The notes beneath the pieces were generated by a model that was not told the origin of the DNA, did not search any database, and saw nothing but the letters and a program-made list of their open reading frames with translations. From positions 1 through 64,000 of the forward strand of contig JBDVOJ010000075.1 of the NCBI GenBank assembly GCA_039969155.1: DNA of 64,000 nt, read 5' to 3'. This DNA is from GCA-002733465 sp039969155 (GTDB lineage Bacteria > Pseudomonadota > Gammaproteobacteria > Enterobacterales > Kangiellaceae). This document shows positions 61,063 to 64,000 of the stretch, one piece after another. Positions within the stretch are counted from its first letter, which is position 1. Every line of letters begins with the position of its first letter. The position numbers were made by a program, and so were the translations under genes.

Positions 61063-63194
61063 TATTTGTTCTCTGAACCACTTTCAGTATCTATTTGGTT
61101 AACCTTTTCCATTGACTCATCGTAAGATGGTGGTAAAGACAACGAATCATCCCATTCCGGCAGAAGCTCTGGATCAGTCATTGGCATTAATCCAATTCCA
61201 CGCATTTTCTTGTCTTCTTGCAAGGCTCTCATATAGTTATATTTCTCAGAACTAATCGCGTCAGAAGCACCGGCACCAGAGATAATGGTTGGGCGGATAA
61301 AGACCATTAGATTAGTTTTACGCTTTGATGTACCGGTAGAAGAAAACAGTCGACCAAGCCATGGAATATCGCCTAATAGCGGTATCTTTTGCTCGCTTTC
61401 TTGTACGTCGTTATCAATTAGACCGCCCAGTACAATGGTCTGCCCACTATTCACTAACACTGTAGTGTTAATTTGGCGTTTATTGGTAATGACATCAACC
61501 GCAGTCGCTCCGGCGATGCCAGAAACTTCTTGCTCAATCGTTAGTACTACCGCGTCACCTTCATTGATTTGTGGAGTAATCTTCAATTTAATACCAACAT
61601 CCAAACGATTTACTGATTGGAATGGGTTCGCGTTTCCACTGCCTAGCTGAGAGCCGGTAATCACAGGAATTTCCTGACCAATGCTAATTGTTGCTTCTTC
61701 GTTGTCTAAGGTTGTAAGACTCGGAGTAGAAAGAACATTAGATTCGGTATCGGTTGATAAAAGCTTAAGCAAACCCGCCCACGAATCACCATCTGTAAAT
61801 CCGAATAGAGCGCCGGTTAATCCCGATATAACTTGACCAATTGCTGCACCATTATCTCCGTTGTCGCTAGGCTCGGTGGTTGTAATGGTTCCATCAGGTG
61901 CCGTTGTGGTAACCGCTGAACCTTGAGACTGACCATTATAGGCAAGCACGCCGGCAGCTAAACTGGTAATACTCGGTGATGTATTCGAATAATTAATAAT
62001 GCCTTTATCCGAAATCCACTGTACCCCAAGTTCTTTATTTAGCGATTCAGAAATTTCTACAATGATTGCTTCAACGTGAACTTGCTGACGTCGAATGTCT
62101 AATTGATTGATAACAGAATCGAACGACTTCATGATATCGGGTGGCGCAGTGATGACCAATGAGTTGGTTTCTGTATGCGCCTTGATTGAATATTCTTTGT
62201 CAGAATTACGCCGACTAGATGTGGCTGCTTTTTTTCCATCTTTTGTTTCAATGGTTTCAGCAACGCCTTCTAGCAAAGTTGCAAGCTCTTCGGCTTTAGC
62301 ATATTTGAGATGCCTAACTTTGGTATTTCCTGAGTTTTTTTGCGGTGAATCGAGTTGTGCAATCAACGCTCGCAATCGCATCGACGCTTTTTTCTCAGCG
62401 CTTAGCAAAATGCTATTGGTTCGCTCGTCGGCAACAAATTTCGGTCGATTGGCTTCTGCTTTTTTAGCCGAACCGCTTTGCTTTTCTAGGCTTTCTAAAA
62501 TTCTTACTACCTCGGTTGCTGAGGCATGTTGCAACTCAATAACTTCAATTTCTTCATTACTTTCTTTATCGATTTTTCGAATTATTTGAACAATACGTTC
62601 CAAGTTAGCAGCAGAGTCATGAATGACAATCACATTAGTAGGTTTGTATTGCGCCATATGACCTTGCTGAGGAATCAACGTTCTCAATAACGGAACCAGC
62701 AATCCTACATCCACATTATCAACTTTGATCACTCGAGTAACCAGTTGATCCCCTGGGTACTTTTTACCTTCAGTATAAACATCAACTGAATCCTGCTTGG
62801 CTGTTTGAAGCTGTTCGATTTTATAAATCCCATCAGTTTCTACCGCTGAAAATTGGTGGACTTTTAATACGCTAAGAAATAAGGCAAAGATTTCATCTTC
62901 ATCCATCTCGTGTTGCGCGATAACCGTAATTTTTTTGTTTCTAACTCTTGGGTCAACAATAAATGTTTTACCGGTTAATCGGCTCACCATTTCAATAAAG
63001 ACACCGATATCCGTTTCTTTTTGGTTAAGCGTCGCTTTGTCAGCTTGAACACTCGACACCAATAAAGTAAAACTTAGTGCCAATGTGATGACTGTTGATG
63101 TTATTGACTTAACCACTGCGGCTTTTCCTTTACTGTTAGATTGACTTTTCATCATTGTTTTTAAATTATTTAGCATTCTTTCAAATCGTCCCAT
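61062..63194 (-). CDS. gspD: Type II secretion outer-membrane secretin GspD
   Basis: A 710-residue secretin that forms the 15-fold outer-membrane channel. A long signal region (about 1-52) is followed by N0-N3 domains (for example TGKTFIVDPRVRNKKITVI), the Ser/Gly-rich N3 loop, and the C-terminal secretin core with GSGNANPFQS, VPLLGDIPWLGRLF and TNLMVFIRP. The C-terminal S-region is acidic and may bind a pilotin; none is nearby. Its start lies one base after the gspC stop. Confidence 0.95.
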   Translation of the reverse strand: MGRFERMLNNLKTMMKSQSNSKGKAAVVKSITSTVITLALSFTLLVSSVQADKATLNQKETDIGVFIEMVSRLTGKTFIVDPRVRNKKITVIAQHEMDEDEIFALFLSVLKVHQFSAVETDGIYKIEQLQTAKQDSVDVYTEGKKYPGDQLVTRVIKVDNVDVGLLVPLLRTLIPQQGHMAQYKPTNVIVIHDSAANLERIVQIIRKIDKESNEEIEVIELQHASATEVVRILESLEKQSGSAKKAEANRPKFVADERTNSILLSAEKKASMRLRALIAQLDSPQKNSGNTKVRHLKYAKAEELATLLEGVAETIETKDGKKAATSSRRNSDKEYSIKAHTETNSLVITAPPDIMKSFDSVINQLDIRRQQVHVEAIIVEISESLNKELGVQWISDKGIINYSNTSPSITSLAAGVLAYNGQSQGSAVTTTAPDGTITTTEPSDNGDNGAAIGQVISGLTGALFGFTDGDSWAGLLKLLSTDTESNVLSTPSLTTLDNEEATISIGQEIPVITGSQLGSGNANPFQSVNRLDVGIKLKITPQINEGDAVVLTIEQEVSGIAGATAVDVITNKRQINTTVLVNSGQTIVLGGLIDNDVQESEQKIPLLGDIPWLGRLFSSTGTSKRKTNLMVFIRPTIISGAGASDAISSEKYNYMRALQEDKKMRGIGLMPMTDPELLPEWDDSLSLPPSYDESMEKVNQIDTESGSENK

Positions 63195-63195
63195 C

Positions 63196-64000
63196 TTATT
63201 CCCGGCTCGGACCGTTTTCTTGTCTCGAGTTAGAATTTGCGTCCATATTTAACATTAAGCTGACGGTTTCATTACCGCGACTAATGTCGACTTGTAATTC
63301 TTGCATATTTTGAATATCTGTCATCAATTGAAGAGCGTCTTGAGGATTGGACAGTGACACCCCATTAATCGCGGTGATTAAGTCTCGTCGCCGCAATCCC
63401 AACTGAGTAAACAATCGCTTATCTTTGCCTGGCGATATTTCGATACCTAGCATTTCTCCATTTGAGTCTAATTTAGGTTTGTAATTAACTAATCCGACTA
63501 AGCTCAATGGGTCGTCTTGAAACTGCTCTTTATACTTGTTAAGTGATTCTGTGATCTGCTTATTGTTTCGTTTATCATCGACTCTTTTCTTATCGGACTT
63601 TATAACGGTATTCTTTCGGCTAACGTTTTTGCTTTCTCGTGGAAGGGAGTCTTTTAATCTTAACTCTTCCATTACGCCGTTGGTTTCTAGTATGACTTTA
63701 TCTAAATACACTTGTCTCAAAAATACTCGACCGGCAACTTTTAACTTATCACCAACAAAATAGACTTCTTGTTTACCTTTGCCATCTTCAATAATTGAGT
63801 TTGAATTGTTATTGTTGGTGGCTGCATAAGTCCCTCTTAAGGTTAGATTAAGGCGGGTCTCTCTCGCAGCCTGTACTTCAACCGGTTTTTCCTCGATTTT
63901 TTCGACATCGCCGAATAGGTGTTTTTGCACAAGACTGTTAACGTTAATGCTGGAAACTGACGATTTCGAAGTATTAACTTGTCCCAATGCCACTTTCTGA
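63196..64000 (-). CDS. gspC: Type II secretion inner-membrane protein GspC, 5' end missing
   Basis: The frame is open to the window edge; about 268 codons are visible. It holds the homology region (LRGTYAATNNNNSNSIIEDG, then YFVGDKLKVAGRVFLRQVYL) and a C-terminal PDZ domain (GLRRRDLITAINGVSLSNP). The membrane helix and cytoplasmic tail lie beyond the edge, before the HLFGD stretch, so a GTG at 63993 is not taken as the start. GspC links the platform to the secretin. First gene of the visible operon. Confidence 0.93.
   Translation of the reverse strand, partial: QKVALGQVNTSKSSVSSINVNSLVQKHLFGDVEKIEEKPVEVQAARETRLNLTLRGTYAATNNNNSNSIIEDGKGKQEVYFVGDKLKVAGRVFLRQVYLDKVILETNGVMEELRLKDSLPRESKNVSRKNTVIKSDKKRVDDKRNNKQITESLNKYKEQFQDDPLSLVGLVNYKPKLDSNGEMLGIEISPGKDKRLFTQLGLRRRDLITAINGVSLSNPQDALQLMTDIQNMQELQVDISRGNETVSLMLNMDANSNSRQENGPSRE

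Noticed and set aside
52230..64000. Type IV pilus operon instead of type II secretion
   Set aside because: The order C-D-E-F-G-H-I-J-K-L-M-N with PDZ-bearing GspC and GspK is specific to T2SS; no pilT, pilQ-type or pilin gene is here.
1..64000. tRNA, rRNA, riboswitch, prophage or defence island
   Set aside because: No cloverleaf, rRNA, known riboswitch core, integrase or defence genes were recognised on either strand by reading; a covariance-model search was not possible.

Overview
The window reads as chromosomal DNA of a marine, AT-leaning Gammaproteobacterium. The gene set (argS-ftsN, tdh-kbl, a full type II secretion operon joined to yrfG-nudE-cysQ, dipeptidyl-peptidase-like S9 enzymes, DUF3718-like small proteins) resembles Kangiellaceae and nearby Oceanospirillales/Alteromonadales. 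That placement is inference from gene content only; no rRNA or tRNA gene was seen.

Layout. 1-6 kb: the start of a VIT1/CCC1 transporter, a DUF302 protein coupled to a FadD-type acyl-CoA synthetase, an alkaline phosphatase lipoprotein with a duplicated active-site motif, two paralogous DUF3718-like secreted proteins and an orphan FliL-like protein. 6-12 kb: the kbl-tdh threonine catabolic operon, a DMT exporter, an LpxR-like lipid A deacylase next to a TetR regulator (three matching palindromes) and yccF. 12-18 kb: a secreted protein made of nine 12-residue repeats and a 1.5k-residue propeller-PAS-GGDEF-EAL signalling protein. 18-25 kb: grxA, argS with a foldable leader, ftsN, a PLP decarboxylase, and the arsenate pair GAPDH-ArsJ. 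25-29 kb: a BlaI/M56 (BlaR1-like) pair whose sensor part is replaced by 34-residue repeats, bordered by mosaic intergenic hairpin repeats that also occur near 21 kb. 29-34 kb: a TolB-like propeller protein, an outer-membrane protein, a second GGDEF-EAL protein and a BacNav-type ion channel. 34-41 kb: a Cys/His-rich secreted protein followed by cusCBA copper/silver efflux. 41-46 kb: an unassigned two-gene envelope operon and a PepSY pair, one fused to an NqrF-like 2Fe-2S domain. 46-52 kb: mdh, a lipoprotein, an S9 peptidase, cysQ, nudE, yrfG. 52-64 kb: type II secretion genes gspN back to gspC (gspC cut by the window edge).

How the parts work together. The T2SS could export hydrolases, although none is encoded in its operon. 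Two separate metal/metalloid systems (arsenate as 1-arseno-3-phosphoglycerate; Cu/Ag by RND efflux) and a regulated lipid A deacylase suggest an envelope-stress and metal-exposed lifestyle. Two bifunctional c-di-GMP proteins add surface/biofilm control. No single cluster stands out as a wholly new defence or mobile system. The most unusual items are the repeat-bearing M56 protein with its BlaI promoter, the tandemly expanded secreted repeat protein, the duplicated phosphatase motif, the acidic ion-channel filter and the mosaic intergenic repeats. Many reading frames use TTG or GTG starts with good ribosome binding sites; several starts were moved accordingly.
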